Assembly: GCA_018825335.1 (NCBI GenBank)
Contig: JAHJEW010000051.1
Coordinates: 1 to 59,578 of the forward strand
Length of the DNA stretch: 59,578 nt
Source of the DNA: Patescibacteria group bacterium
Lineage (GTDB): Bacteria; Patescibacteriota; Gracilibacteria; UBA1369
Direction of reading: 5' to 3'
Position numbers and translations under genes: made by a program. This document shows positions 32,398-44,500 of this stretch, piece by piece. A model generated the notes under the pieces. The model was not told where the DNA came from. It saw only the letters and a list, made by a program, of their open reading frames with translations, and did not search any database. Each line of letters opens with the position of its first letter. Position 1 is the stretch's first letter.

Positions 32398-35004
32398 TTA
32401 TTTATTTTTCAGCGCAGCCTGGGCCGCGGCTATTCGCGCAATCGGCACCCTGTAAGGACTAAGACTTACATAGTCCAGCCCGATTTTATGGCAGAACTCA
32501 ACGGAGGAAGGCTCTCCTCCCTGTTCACCGCAAATACCTATTTCAATATCTTTTTTAGCCTTTCTTCCAAGTTGCACGCAAGTATCCATTAGTTTCCCAA
32601 CACCTTTTTGATCGATAGCCGAGGAAGGATCACGCTCCAATACGCCGTTTTCAAGATAATAATTAAGGAACTTTCCGGAATCATCGCGTGACATCCCCCA
32701 AGTGGTTTGAGTCAGATCATTGGTTCCGAAAGAGAAAAAATCGGCGTGTTGCGCAAGTTCATCGGCTGTGAGACAGGCGCGCGGCAGCTCGATCATCGTG
32801 CCTATCCTGCACTCAAAATTCACCGCGTCCCCATATTGCTTTATCACATCCAAAATGGCCGCGCGCCCCCGCACAAGCTCATCCTCACATGCAATAAACG
32901 GCAATTCAATTTCGGGAAGAACCTTTATTCCGTCTTTTGAAACCGCGATTCCCGCCTGAATAATCGCCTTTACCTGCATTTCATAAATCTCCGGATTAGT
33001 CAGTCCAAGGCGGCTTCCTCTGTGTCCAAGCATGGGATTAATCTCATGCAGCTGATCAATCACGCGCTTTAATTTATCAATCTCCATACCCATCTCTTCC
33101 GCAAGTTCCAGAATCTGATCCTCCTTTTGCGGTAAAAACTCATGAAGCGGTGGATCCAGCAGACGAATGGTAACCGGCAGCCCATCCATTTCCCTGAAAA
33201 TACCTTCAAAATCTTTTTGCTGCATTGGTAGAATAGTTTCAAGTGCGCCCCGACGACCTTCTTCACTAATCGAAAGAATCATTTTTCGCACAGCCTTGAT
33301 TCTGTCTTCGTCAAAAAACATATGTTCGGTGCGGCAAAGTCCGATTCCTTCCGCGCCAAACTCCCGTCCCACTTTCGCGTCCAATGGAGTATCCGCGTTA
33401 ACGCGTACCTTAAGCCGTTTAATCTCGTTTGACCAGTCCAGAATCTTCTTGAAATTGTCCGTCAGCTCTGGATCGACCATTGGAACTTCACCCAAAATCA
33501 CCTCTCCTGTACTTCCATTAAGTGTAATATAATCACCCTCCTGCACCTCCAGCGGGCCAACCCGCAATACTTTATTCTTTAAATCCACGGAAATATCGTT
33601 ACACCCGGCTATACAACATTTACCCATTCCGCGCGCCACCACGGCCGCGTGGGACGTCATTCCTCCGGTCGATGTTAAAATACCCTGGGAAGCATGCATA
33701 CCGTGAATATCTTCGGGACTCGTCTCTTTGCGCACCAAAATGACTTTCTCATCGCGGTTGAACTTCCAGTCCGAAGCATCGTCCGCGGTAAAAACCACGC
33801 GGCCGCATGCAGCTCCGGGCGAGGCAGGCAAGCCCTTGGCAATAACATTTTTCTCCGCATCGGGATCAATGTCCGGATGTAAAAGTTGATTCATCCTGTT
33901 CGCGTCTATCCTGAGCAAAGCCTCATCGCGGGTAATCAAACCCTCATCCACCATGTCGCAGGCAATATTAACCTGCGCTTTGGCCGTCCGTTTGCCGCTT
34001 CTGGTCTGCAACATAAAAAGCTTGCCTTCCTGAATCGTAAACTCAATATCCTGCATATCGCGGTAATGAGCTTCCAGCTTTTCTCTTACGGCATCCAGCT
34101 CCTTATAAACCTCCGGCATCACATCATTCAATTGGGATAACTTTTGCGGAGTCCTTATCCCCGCAACAACATCCTCACCCTGCGCGTTCATTAAAAACTC
34201 TCCGTAAAATTCTTTCTCACCAGTGGATGGATTACGTGTAAATGCAACCCCCGTACCTGAAGTGCCACCCATATTCCCAAAAACCATCGCCTGTACATTC
34301 ACCGCCGTACCTTTAAGCCCGACAATATCATTTAAACGCCTGTACGTTTTTGCGCGGTCGTTATTCCACGAATCAAAAACCGCTTTAATCGCAAGCTTAA
34401 GCTGTTCCCGCGGATCATCCGGGAATCCGGCGCCAGTGCTGTCCATCACAACTTTTTTAAAAGATTCAACAAGCGCTTTCAAATCTTCCGCATCCAGATC
34501 AGTATCAAGCTTTACACCTTTTTTCTCTTTAAGTTTATCCATCTCCTCTTCAAAATTGTCATGGGCAACGCCCAAAACCACATTACCGAACATATTCACG
34601 AATCGGCGATAAGCGTCATAACAAAACCTTTCATTCCCGGTCTTTTTTAGCAGGCCCAAAACCGTTTTATCGTTCAGGCCGAGATTCAATATTGTATCCA
34701 TCATTCCCGGCATCGAAACCGCCGCACCGGACCGCACCGAAACCAAAAGTGGATTATTGTCATCTCCAAACTTGCTGCCCAGTTTTTCCTCCACCTCCTC
34801 AAGATACCGCGCCAGCTCCTCATCAAACCCACCAAAAAAACTTCCGTCTTTTAGATACTGTTCACAAGCCTCGGTAGTAATTGTAAAGCCGGGAGGAACA
34901 GGCAGATCCAGTAAAGTCATCTCGGCCAAATTAGCGCCTTTCCCACCAAGAATACTTTTCATTTCCCTGTTCCCTTCGTGAAAGGCGTAAATATATTTGG
35001 CCAT
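32398..35004 (-). CDS. ppdK: Pyruvate, phosphate dikinase
   Basis: 868 aa, the usual length. The N-terminal ATP-grasp region starts with LGGKGANLAEMT and contains RSGAAVSMPGMMDT. The central phosphohistidine domain has the catalytic motif GGMTSHAAVVARGMGK (about 450). The C-terminal PEP/pyruvate TIM barrel carries GTMIELPRACLTAD, FFSFGTNDLTQTT and the catalytic cysteine region GICGEQGGE. The enzyme interconverts pyruvate, ATP and phosphate with PEP, AMP and pyrophosphate, and in fermenters can run either toward ATP or toward gluconeogenesis. It ends a minus-strand run with glutamate dehydrogenase and an aminotransferase. Confidence 0.95.
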   Translation of the reverse strand: MAKYIYAFHEGNREMKSILGGKGANLAEMTLLDLPVPPGFTITTEACEQYLKDGSFFGGFDEELARYLEEVEEKLGSKFGDDNNPLLVSVRSGAAVSMPGMMDTILNLGLNDKTVLGLLKKTGNERFCYDAYRRFVNMFGNVVLGVAHDNFEEEMDKLKEKKGVKLDTDLDAEDLKALVESFKKVVMDSTGAGFPDDPREQLKLAIKAVFDSWNNDRAKTYRRLNDIVGLKGTAVNVQAMVFGNMGGTSGTGVAFTRNPSTGEKEFYGEFLMNAQGEDVVAGIRTPQKLSQLNDVMPEVYKELDAVREKLEAHYRDMQDIEFTIQEGKLFMLQTRSGKRTAKAQVNIACDMVDEGLITRDEALLRIDANRMNQLLHPDIDPDAEKNVIAKGLPASPGAACGRVVFTADDASDWKFNRDEKVILVRKETSPEDIHGMHASQGILTSTGGMTSHAAVVARGMGKCCIAGCNDISVDLKNKVLRVGPLEVQEGDYITLNGSTGEVILGEVPMVDPELTDNFKKILDWSNEIKRLKVRVNADTPLDAKVGREFGAEGIGLCRTEHMFFDEDRIKAVRKMILSISEEGRRGALETILPMQQKDFEGIFREMDGLPVTIRLLDPPLHEFLPQKEDQILELAEEMGMEIDKLKRVIDQLHEINPMLGHRGSRLGLTNPEIYEMQVKAIIQAGIAVSKDGIKVLPEIELPFIACEDELVRGRAAILDVIKQYGDAVNFECRIGTMIELPRACLTADELAQHADFFSFGTNDLTQTTWGMSRDDSGKFLNYYLENGVLERDPSSAIDQKGVGKLMDTCVQLGRKAKKDIEIGICGEQGGEPSSVEFCHKIGLDYVSLSPYRVPIARIAAAQAALKNK

Positions 35005-35036
35005 ATTCTGTCATAAAATCGATGACAGTATAATCA

Positions 35037-36302
35037 CTATACCGTCCCCCGCAAGATTAAAATCTCCTTAAGCCGTTCAAGCGCTACAATAAAAGCCGCC
35101 AGCCTGTATGAAGTACTATACTTTTCACTGGTCGCTTTAACTTTTTTCCATGCATTTACCATAATTTTCTTAAGCTTTTCTTCAATCTCATCGGCTTCCC
35201 AATAATAGTCCTGTTTGTTCTGCACCATCTCAAAATAACTTACGGTGACACCTCCGGCGTTGGCCAGAATATCAGGAATAATTGTAATATTTTTCTTCGC
35301 AAGGATTTCATCCGCTTCCGCCGTAATCGGCCCGTTGGCCATCTCCAGAATAAGCTTGGATTTGATTTTATCGGCATTATCTGCCGTAATTTGATTCTCC
35401 AGCGCCGCCAGAATAAGTACATCGCAATCAAGTTCCAATAGTTCCTCATTACTCACTTCCCTGCAGGAATCACCCTGTGAAGGCTGGTATTGACTGCCTC
35501 CGCACTCGGTTACGCTACCCTCTTTCACCTTACATTCCATTGTTGCCAACGCATCAAGACCGTGCGGACAATACAGTCCGCCATGAGAATCACTCACCGC
35601 CACTACCTTAAACCCTTCAGCCGCCAGAAGATTGGCAATATTACCACCGACATTACCATATCCCTGGATCGCCACAGTCGTATCCTGCGGCTTCCTGCCG
35701 CCATCTCCCAGTACTTCATGTAAGATGAAAGTGCCCCCCCTGCTGGTGGCGTCAAAACGCCCTTTACTCCCGCCGTACATTACAGGTTTTCCGGTAACCA
35801 CACCTTTTACACTCTCCTCATGCAATTTTGAAAATTCATCAGCTATCCATGCCATAACGTGTTCATCCGTATTAACGTCCGGAGCCGGCACATCCTTATC
35901 TGGCCCAATAAGTGGCTCTATCATTATCACGAAAGCCCTTGTAATACGTTCAAGTTCATTTTTTGAATATTTTGAAGGATCAAAGGTGATGCCGCCCTTC
36001 GCGCCACCCAGCGGCAATTCCACCACTGCGCACTTCATTGTCATTAACGATGCAAGGGCTTTCACTTCATCCATTGAAACATCCTGATGATATCGTATTC
36101 CACCCTTGAAAGGCCCCGCGGCATCACTGTGCTGGACGCGATAACCCGTAAAAATCTCAATTGATCCATTGTCCAGTTTGACGGGAAAATTCACCTCAAC
36201 AATACGCTGAGGTTTGCTCAGCACATTCAAAACATTTTTATCAAGCTTCACTATTTCGGCGGCCCGCTCAATCAATTTCAAAGTGTTTTCAAAAAAAGTC
36301 AT
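35037..36302 (-). CDS. gdhA: Glutamate dehydrogenase (Glu/Leu/Phe/Val family)
   Basis: 421 aa. The substrate-binding and catalytic lysine region is visible: GGIRYHQDVSMDEVKALA, MTMKCAVVELPLGGAKGGI, and PAPDVNTDEHVMAW. The dinucleotide fold has VAIQGYGNVGGNIANLL near residue 215. The enzyme oxidatively deaminates glutamate to 2-oxoglutarate or works in reverse; cofactor preference is not clear from sequence. It is 17 nt downstream of the aminotransferase gene, an arrangement that would recycle the amino-group acceptor. Confidence 0.92.
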   Translation of the reverse strand: MTFFENTLKLIERAAEIVKLDKNVLNVLSKPQRIVEVNFPVKLDNGSIEIFTGYRVQHSDAAGPFKGGIRYHQDVSMDEVKALASLMTMKCAVVELPLGGAKGGITFDPSKYSKNELERITRAFVIMIEPLIGPDKDVPAPDVNTDEHVMAWIADEFSKLHEESVKGVVTGKPVMYGGSKGRFDATSRGGTFILHEVLGDGGRKPQDTTVAIQGYGNVGGNIANLLAAEGFKVVAVSDSHGGLYCPHGLDALATMECKVKEGSVTECGGSQYQPSQGDSCREVSNEELLELDCDVLILAALENQITADNADKIKSKLILEMANGPITAEADEILAKKNITIIPDILANAGGVTVSYFEMVQNKQDYYWEADEIEEKLKKIMVNAWKKVKATSEKYSTSYRLAAFIVALERLKEILILRGTV

Positions 36303-36319
36303 GAGAAGTGAGTAAAAAA

Positions 36320-37858
36320 TTATGAAGTCAAATATTCCCTGGTGACGCGGGCCGCTCTTTCAACCTTTTCCGGCGTCGTATTCACCACCGAAGCTCTCAC
36401 CATATCTCGCATGTCCGCCGATTCCCTTTCACTCTTGGCAAAAAACAAATTGGCCGGAAGAAATACAACGCCGCGCCCCGCCAGATCCAATAATTTTTGT
36501 TCCGCCGCAACTCCGCGTTTGGTGCATCCATCAATGCTGTTCATGTCAAACACGATATAATATAAATTACCCTTGTGTCGCAAACGTAATTCCGTCACAA
36601 AAACATCAACATTATGCCGCACTCCCTCAAAATATCTTTCGCGTTCCTCCTCCGCCAGAACCATGTGAGCTATTCCCAGGAACTGTGAGGGGCCGGGCAC
36701 AAAAGTTGTATGCTGAAGCTCACCGTGTGTCCCCCCGGGACCTTTTGCCTGCATTAAATAAGACTTAAAATCCAGCCCTTCCGGCAATGAACCTTTTAAA
36801 ATTTTATTCGTAATATATTCATTGGCTTTTCTGGAAATAAACATATCCCCAAAACGAAGCCCCGTGCTCCGTTCGATCTTCGATCTCGCGTCAATTCGCA
36901 CCGTCCTTTCCGGACAATAATCAACAATCGTCTTTTTTTTGGGGAAAAACGACGTATACACTTCATCAGTGATAATGAGTGCGTCATTTTTTTTCGCAAT
37001 TTCCGCAATACGCGCAAGCGCATCATCCGACAAAGAAAACCCGGTCGGATTATTTGGATCAATCAATATAATCGCTTTAAAACGCCCATCGTGATTATTT
37101 GCCAGTCCCAGAGACTCCTCAGACAGATCACCCTTAATCGGATCAATCGACAATACGAAAGACGGAATATTCTCATGAAATAGACTTAAATTATATGGCG
37201 CATAAACCGGAGAACAGATTAGTACGGCACTTTTCTCATTTATAAAATTTAGTCCCCGTACGCCCAAAGCCTTAAACACCGTGCCAATCGCGTGGGAAGC
37301 GCCATAAGTCAAAATGAAATCGTCATGATCAAGTGGAGTGGCAATAAAGGAGCGATACCAGTGTGCCAAAACCACGCGCGAAATTTCCTCCCCCTGAGGA
37401 TTCAGATAAGTACCTCCGCTGACTGCGCTGTTTAAAAAAACACCGCTTAAAACATCAAATTCATCCCATTTTATGCCGCATTCCGCGGCCATTTCACAAA
37501 TCTTCAAAATAAATTCGTCAAGATCTTTCAAGAGATCTTCGGCAACTTTCACTTTATACATGGACTTCGTAAACTCAGCTGCATCTTTCTTGATTTCTGT
37601 AAGATGCTCCCGTTTAAATCTTCCAAACCTGGTTGTCTCGTTATTAAAAAATATATCAAGATTCAGAAGATAGGAATAGAAGCGGCGCCCCCTTTCACTG
37701 GGAGTAAAGCCGTATCCGGGATCCCCCCGCGACAGATCAATCACATTCTCACTCCCGACGCTCTTGGCCGCGACTTCTTGAAGCAATGTAAAAATCGCAA
37801 AAGGATTATCCTCGGCAATCGAAAATCCCCATTCGTTTTGTGTAAGTTGTTGAGACAT
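36320..37858 (-). CDS. PLP-dependent aminotransferase, aspartate 4-decarboxylase-like
   Basis: 512 aa, class I/II fold but longer than ordinary aspartate aminotransferases (about 400), in line with the bifunctional aspartate aminotransferase/beta-decarboxylase group. Features include NVIDLSRGDPGYGF, LTYGASHAIGTVFKAL (PLP phosphate loop), IDPNNPTGFSL, ITDEVYTSF, the Schiff-base lysine in DARSKIERSTGLRFG, and a late FDMNSIDGC segment. It would convert aspartate with 2-oxoglutarate to oxaloacetate, or decarboxylate aspartate to alanine. The decarboxylase activity is inferred from length and overall resemblance only. Confidence 0.78.
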   Translation of the reverse strand: MSQQLTQNEWGFSIAEDNPFAIFTLLQEVAAKSVGSENVIDLSRGDPGYGFTPSERGRRFYSYLLNLDIFFNNETTRFGRFKREHLTEIKKDAAEFTKSMYKVKVAEDLLKDLDEFILKICEMAAECGIKWDEFDVLSGVFLNSAVSGGTYLNPQGEEISRVVLAHWYRSFIATPLDHDDFILTYGASHAIGTVFKALGVRGLNFINEKSAVLICSPVYAPYNLSLFHENIPSFVLSIDPIKGDLSEESLGLANNHDGRFKAIILIDPNNPTGFSLSDDALARIAEIAKKNDALIITDEVYTSFFPKKKTIVDYCPERTVRIDARSKIERSTGLRFGDMFISRKANEYITNKILKGSLPEGLDFKSYLMQAKGPGGTHGELQHTTFVPGPSQFLGIAHMVLAEEERERYFEGVRHNVDVFVTELRLRHKGNLYYIVFDMNSIDGCTKRGVAAEQKLLDLAGRGVVFLPANLFFAKSERESADMRDMVRASVVNTTPEKVERAARVTREYLTS

Positions 37859-37863
37859 CTAAA

Positions 37864-38505
37864 CTACGTAAAAAAGGCGAAAAGCCATGCAAGCGGCCAC
37901 GGAAAATCAAGCAGATGAATCCCCATAACATAAACAATCATCTGTCCGGTAAAGCCGGCGAACAACGGAACGGTTAAATTATCATCAAGCTTATTCGTCA
38001 TCAGCTCAACCACGCTCGCAACAACCGCCATCGAGAAAAAAACGACCGGAAATTGGGGGAAAAACAAAAATCCAACCAATAAATTCATCGCAAATCCGGC
38101 TAAAAACCCTTCCAGGGTTTTACTGCCAGAAAGCCTGGTTTTTCCCCACTTGGTACCAACAAGAGCTGAAGCCAGGTCTCCGAAAACCGTAAGTAGGAGA
38201 GCCAGCAGCGCAATCCCGAAATCAAAAACGGCAAAAGCAATTATTGTCGCAATGATAAAAAAAACAGTCCCCGTAATATTATTTTGTTCCCTGCGCCGCA
38301 TGAAAGGCATCAACTGCGGAATTTTAGGCCACACTTCCAGTCTCATATATTCTATCTCCAGTAGAATCAAAAGCAGGGCTGTCAGCGCAAGAATCGCAAC
38401 CTGCCCGGACCACATATAGCGGATAACACTGTATCCAAGCAGGAGCGGCACTTCCATTAGATGGAAAAGCTTTCTAAGAATCTCTCTTTTAAACTTATGA
38501 CTCAT
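37864..38505 (-). CDS. Dolichol/phytol kinase-like membrane protein
   Basis: 213 aa, about six transmembrane helices. Family features are the N-terminal REILRKLFHLMEVPLLL, FGDLASALVGTKWGKTRLSG and SKTLEGFLAGF, and NKLDDNLTVPLFAG near the C-terminus. Members phosphorylate polyprenols, phytol or diacylglycerol with CTP or ATP. Placed 6 nt before the aminotransferase and 37 nt after the macroglobulin gene. In an organism of reduced metabolism a role in salvage of lipid carriers for envelope glycans is plausible. Confidence 0.78.
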   Translation of the reverse strand: MSHKFKREILRKLFHLMEVPLLLGYSVIRYMWSGQVAILALTALLLILLEIEYMRLEVWPKIPQLMPFMRRREQNNITGTVFFIIATIIAFAVFDFGIALLALLLTVFGDLASALVGTKWGKTRLSGSKTLEGFLAGFAMNLLVGFLFFPQFPVVFFSMAVVASVVELMTNKLDDNLTVPLFAGFTGQMIVYVMGIHLLDFPWPLAWLFAFFT

Positions 38506-38542
38506 TCAGCGCGCCAGAAATTTGGCACAAGTATAACACAAT

Positions 38543-41500
38543 TTATTCGTGCACCGTTAATATTTGACCGGCTGATCTGCCAAAAACTTCCGGGAAATAA
38601 AGTTCCTGTGCAAGCACCGGAAGATCATGGAACACTCCCGGGGTTGTGGCTCTAATATAATATTCAATTTCATAAACACCTTTCGGCAAAAAATCCGCAA
38701 AATACATCATGCGGTCATCGCGCACTTCCGAATAATTAAAATACCAGGAGCTGTCAAAGAACATGTTGCGCCTTTCCTCCTGTTGCAGAGATTGTTGCGA
38801 TGTATTCAGTCCAAAATCAATGCCCTCAAGGCCCGCCGGCAGAAAATCTTCCACCATCACATAATATCGATCCTCGGGCACCACAAGCGTAATCCTGGCC
38901 TTCAGATTATCCCCCAGTTTAACTGTGGAAAGAGGAATCTCCATTTTCTTGTCATCGGCAGTAAAATACTCATGAGTCACAACGATTCCCTCGTTGCGCG
39001 GCTCAACCTTCTCGGTCGGCAGATAATATTTCATATTGATATCCGCATACATTTTGCCGGATCCTTCCTTGGAGAAAACAACCTCATTATCCTGATTGTC
39101 GGACATTAGTTCCGAGAGAGGAATAACCAATGATTCCATGTCCGTAAGATTTTCCTTATTGAAAACCTTGCTGATTTTTTCCGTTCCGTTAACAGTCACG
39201 GTAGCGTCATAATCCGCATCCAGCTCACCGCTGGTCTTTAAATAATCAATCATGGCAATTAATGAAACCGCTGTTTCCTGTGTAGTCGAAAAGTGTCCGT
39301 CTTTCTTTTCAAGCAATAAGTTTCTCAGAATCTTGGGAATATACGGATTGTTGGAATCAACGTGGGTCAACATTTGCAGCACCAGAGCGGTTGTACGCGT
39401 ATTTGTATCGAAGAACTGCCAGATGTTATAGGACTCCTCAAAGTGCACCCCGCGCGGAGTTTCCTTGGCCAGATTAAGGATTTCATTTTTAAGATTCGTA
39501 ACTTTATCCTCGTTGCCGCCAAGAGAATCGTATGTCATTACCAGATAAGCTTTGGCAAAAATGTTCAAAACATCTTTGTATGAATAAAGATTATTGGTCA
39601 AAGCAAGATCCCCGTGACCAAGCTCGGCAAGCACAAAGAGAGCATAAGCTCGCGCATTCGCCTGATAGCGACTTTCACTATATGGCTTTATGCCTTCTTC
39701 CTTCGCAAGCTCATGTGAATTCATGTAAGACGTCAAATATTCAATGCCATGATTAATCACATTTTCATCAACGGAAAAACCGGCCTTTTTAGTCTCATTA
39801 AGAGTGTAAAGAACATAAGCCGTCAAATAAGGCGTCGGCTCACTGGTCTGCCAGATTCCCCATCCGCCATTACCATTCTGGAATTTATAAAGCAGCTGTA
39901 ATCCGGCCTGAACATTCTTTTCAAGCTCCTTTTTATCAACAAGATCGTCATCGATAATTGGCAGATCAAGAAGCTGAGAAAGAATAACATTTGGCAGTAG
40001 TGCGCTCGTGGTTTGCTCAACGCAGCCATAAGGAAACATCATTAAATATTCAAGTCCCTTGGAAATAGATCCGCTTAAAGTCGGGGCTATACTTACGCCA
40101 AGTTCACCGAAATTAACATCTGTTCCAAGCGGTAACCAGATAGTTTCAACGTGCTTAGCATTGTCGGAAATGGTCTGTGCCGTTGCCACAATTTCCGGAA
40201 AACTGAAAGGATAAATAGGCAGCTTTTGCTCCAAAATATCACCAATCTGAACATCAAATGTTGACTGAACATCAAATGTTAAAACCGCCTCCTGCCGGTT
40301 TATAACTTCAATATTCCACTCAACTTTTTTTTCCTCTCCCGATTTCAACGTAATGCGTTTTTTTACATCATCTTTAATGTTCACACCATCGGCCTGTAAG
40401 GAAACAATAAAATCCATGTCGCGATCCAGATAATTATGAACAATACCGCCAATCTTCATGGTGTCATTCATAATCAAAAATCGCGGCAATACGGGGCGTA
40501 CCAGCACATCTTTTGTAACAAGAAATTCATGTTTCTTGCTGCCAACTAACGTGTCATCGGTAATGCCAATGGCCAGTATTTCCCAAGTGGTAAGATTATC
40601 CGGAAGTTCAAAAGTAGCCTCTCCATTACCACTTGCATCGGTTTCTATAGTGGCCTCCCAGTACGCTGTATCCTTGAAAATGCCGCGTTTCTGGCGGTCG
40701 GCACCACCTCCGCCTTTAAGTCCGGCTTCAACCATTATATTCACGCGTGATAAAGCTTTTGTAAGCGTATGCGCGGTAGAAACGCCAAGCATACGTATTC
40801 GATAAAACTCATTCAATAAATCCGCGGTAACATTTTCAGTTAAAGAAAGCACACTTTTATCAACAACACTTATTGACACTTCGGCAGGTGCAGGCGCCCC
40901 CGATTGATTGGTTGTTTTAATTTTTACCGTGACTTTTTCCCGCGGCTTATATTTGTCTTTATCGGTAGTAACATCAATCTGCAGTTGCTTGGACTTATTA
41001 TCAACCTGCAACGTTGTATAGCCGATCTTAAACGCAGCAACGTTTCTTTCGTCATTTGCACCAAGTGGCGGCTCTTCCAGGCCGGCTGCGTCATTGCTGC
41101 CTTTAACCAGAACAACTGAAACAAAAACATTTGGAATGGACGCATCTGTAATCGGAACATCAATCGTTTCTGAATTGGATGAAATCTTCACAACGCGGGT
41201 ATCAAGGATTGAATTTCTTTCCTGTGTTACCAGGGCCCAGACATTTTCATAAGGCGATTTAACAAGGATTTTGGCCGTATCGCCGGACTTATATTCCGGC
41301 TTATCCGCAACCAGCTCAATTCTGTCATTGTTTTCAAGTCCCCAGTTCACAAATCCGGAAGTTGAAACATAGACCGAAGTCGCCGCGGTCACTCCGTGCC
41401 CGCGGCTATCCGTGGAAGTAACCACGGCTCTGAAATCGCCGCCGTCTTTTGGTGTGAACTCAATCGCGGCAAACCCTTTATCATTTGTAGTAAGGGATTT

Positions 41501-44500
41501 AGTTTCAACCAAAGTGTCTTCAAAACTGTTCTCGTAATAGAAACCGCCATCCACATTCTTCTTCTTTATAGTATTCCATTTCCTCTTATACAAAGCCACA
41601 TCGGCCTTTTTGCCGGCCAAAGGCATACCGATATAATCAACACTTATCACTTCTAACTTGGCCGGTTTACCCTGCTGCACTACATAATCATCATTCATGA
41701 TACCCATGTAATATTCCCCCTGATGAACGGGCAATATCAATCGATTGGAAACGGTTTGATTATTCAAATCATGAGCCGTAACCTCCACCGTATACAATTG
41801 GCTGATTTTTTTATCATTAAGATTAAAAGGCAGCTCCAAAGTATACTCACCGTTTTCATTCAGCTTCGCTTTCCCGGAAGAAACCACTTCATTGTCACCC
41901 TCACATCCCCAGAAACACAAATACCCTTCATCGGAGAAGCTGAACCATTTGGAAGCATAAATGCTCACCGAATCAAACGGAATAAAAAAGAAATAGTCCT
42001 GGCGCGTTACAGTCCAATCGATGTCGGCATTGGGCATTGGTGAGCCAAAAAAGAAAGCTCCTTTTACATCAAGCCTGGCGGTATCGCCATCGACATAATT
42101 GTCTTTATCACCTTCCAAAGTTAACTCATAGTCGGGCTTTCTGTATTCGGCAATACGGAAAGATGTATAAAAAGAGTTCAAATACTCCGGCCCGGAAGCT
42201 CCTATCAAAGTGGAGGAAATTGAGTATGAACCCGTACGCGCATTGTCGCTTAATTTAAGCTCGCCGTTATACGTTCCGTTTGAATTTAGATTCAGATCTT
42301 TTTCGTACACATTGTCCCCCTGACTGTCGGTAACAATCACATGTACGTTTTTCAGATCGGGAAGATTGAACTTTGCATCCAAATCACGCCTTACAAGCCC
42401 TTTAAAATAAACCGTATGACCGGGTCTGTATATTGGCCTGTCCGTATAAGAATAAATAAAATAATGGCTTACTTCCGGGCTAAAATCTATATTGAAATTC
42501 CACGGGGCTATGCCTTCGCTCCAGCTTGAATGAGCCAGCGTAAAATTGCCGTTGCCGCGGCCAAAAACCGTATACTCTTTATAATAATAATCACCAGGTC
42601 CATTATTGGGGAAAGCAAAAGAGGCAAGCCCATCTTTATCGGTCTTACCGGAAAAAATCTCTTCCCCGCTATTATCCAGCACGGAAATATTCAGATCCGC
42701 CATGGGGCTTCCGTCTGCAATGCCGGTCGCCCAAACCAGCAGTTTGTCCGGAGCTCTCTTAACCGCCAGTGAAACTGATGTAACAACAAAAACCTGATGC
42801 TCAACTCTTTGACGGCCGTAATAATCAACCACGCCGGGGCTCCTCAAATCAAAATAATAAATTCCCGGCTCCAGATTGTGCCCAAGCTCTTTCGCCAAAT
42901 CAATCTGAGTATGAATTGATTGATTAAACTTATTTTCAACTCGTTTGGACCAGCCCGCGAATGGCCCTTTAACTGATTCCACGGCGCCATAATTAAGATA
43001 GCCATCTGCGTACAAATCCCTGAACTCCTCATCCGATAGTTTTTTGAACCTGAAATCAAGAGTATCCGTGTTTACAGACTTAACATAATAGATAGGAGGC
43101 TTGTTAACATCCAAAATACTTATATCGCCCCCCTGAAAAAGCTGAAAATTAGGATCCAGTGCGGGAGTTTTAAATGAATATTCAAAATCGGATTCAAGTT
43201 TTTGACCGAACTGGTCCGGCTGACCTGATCTAATACCTACTTTATAGTCGGTTGAAGCATCAAAAGCATATTGAATCGAAAGAACCGTTCCGTTGCCGGA
43301 AAAACTCACGGACGGCTTAATTTTCTCGCCGATATCTTTATCGACTTTTTCAGGTGTAATCCAGACTTTATCCTCAATTCCCTCACTATCCATGGGATGA
43401 CTGAAAACGATTTCGGCCCAATAAAAACCGCCGGAATATTTTTTACCGGTATCCGGATTTATTTTCATTCCCATATCAACCCCGTTTTCCGGCGTGGTGG
43501 AAACGATACTGACTTCGCCAACAGTTTTAAACGCAACAGCCGCGGATTTAGGAAGCGTAAAAGTGCCTTCCTCTCCGCCAAAAGACACATCCACCGTAGC
43601 CAGATATAAAGATTTATAACCCAATTTTTGAGCCGGGGTAAGAATCAAAGACTTTTTCAGGTCTTCGGGACTCTTTTCTTCGTCATTAAAATTCCAATAA
43701 TCATAATCGGTAGGCTCACTTTTAATGTCCTCCTGCTTTAAATATTCCACCTTAAAGGTGATTTCTTTCCAGTCATTTCCGGGAGCAGTTTGTCCCAAAG
43801 CCTCACTGCCGGAAGAAAGCATATTATCAATATCTCCGGTTCCCTCATATTTATATAAATGGATTTTATTATTGGCATCGCCAAGTTTCATGGGCTGATT
43901 AAAATCAAGCCTGATCTTTGTATCAGGGCCGTTATAAATGCTTCCATCATAAGGAATAGTTCCAATAAGCTCCGGCTTTTGTGTTACGAATGAAAAAGAA
44001 AAATCCTGGTCCGTCGTGCCGCCGTCGGCCGCCGCGGTGCCTTTTGGAATCGTTACCTTATATTCCGTAGCGTAAAGCAGCTTTTCCGGGATAAAACTTA
44101 TTGAATCTGTCCCAAGCCATTTATATTTCCCGTTCAGGGGCGGATTAAAAATCATCTTGGGGGCGGAGGCAACACCTTCATCCAGGCTTTTAAGCGCAGT
44201 CATGGGACGATCAAATAGAACCGTAATCTTCGCATCATTGGCAATATTCTCCGAATCCGGCGCCGGATTATACAAAAGCACCTGCGGCGGCCCGATAATT
44301 TCAAAAGTTTCCTCATAATCGAACTCCATTTGCTTCTGAAACAAACTCTTGGCCTCTTTTCCTATAAAAACATCATAGCGATCACCTACGTTGAACGGAT
44401 TTTTTGGATAGAAAAGCAGTGAATTGCCGGACCAGGAAATTTTTCCGGCAACAGAAGGCTCCACATGAAAAGCCCTTTCAACCGATCCGTGATCCATCGG

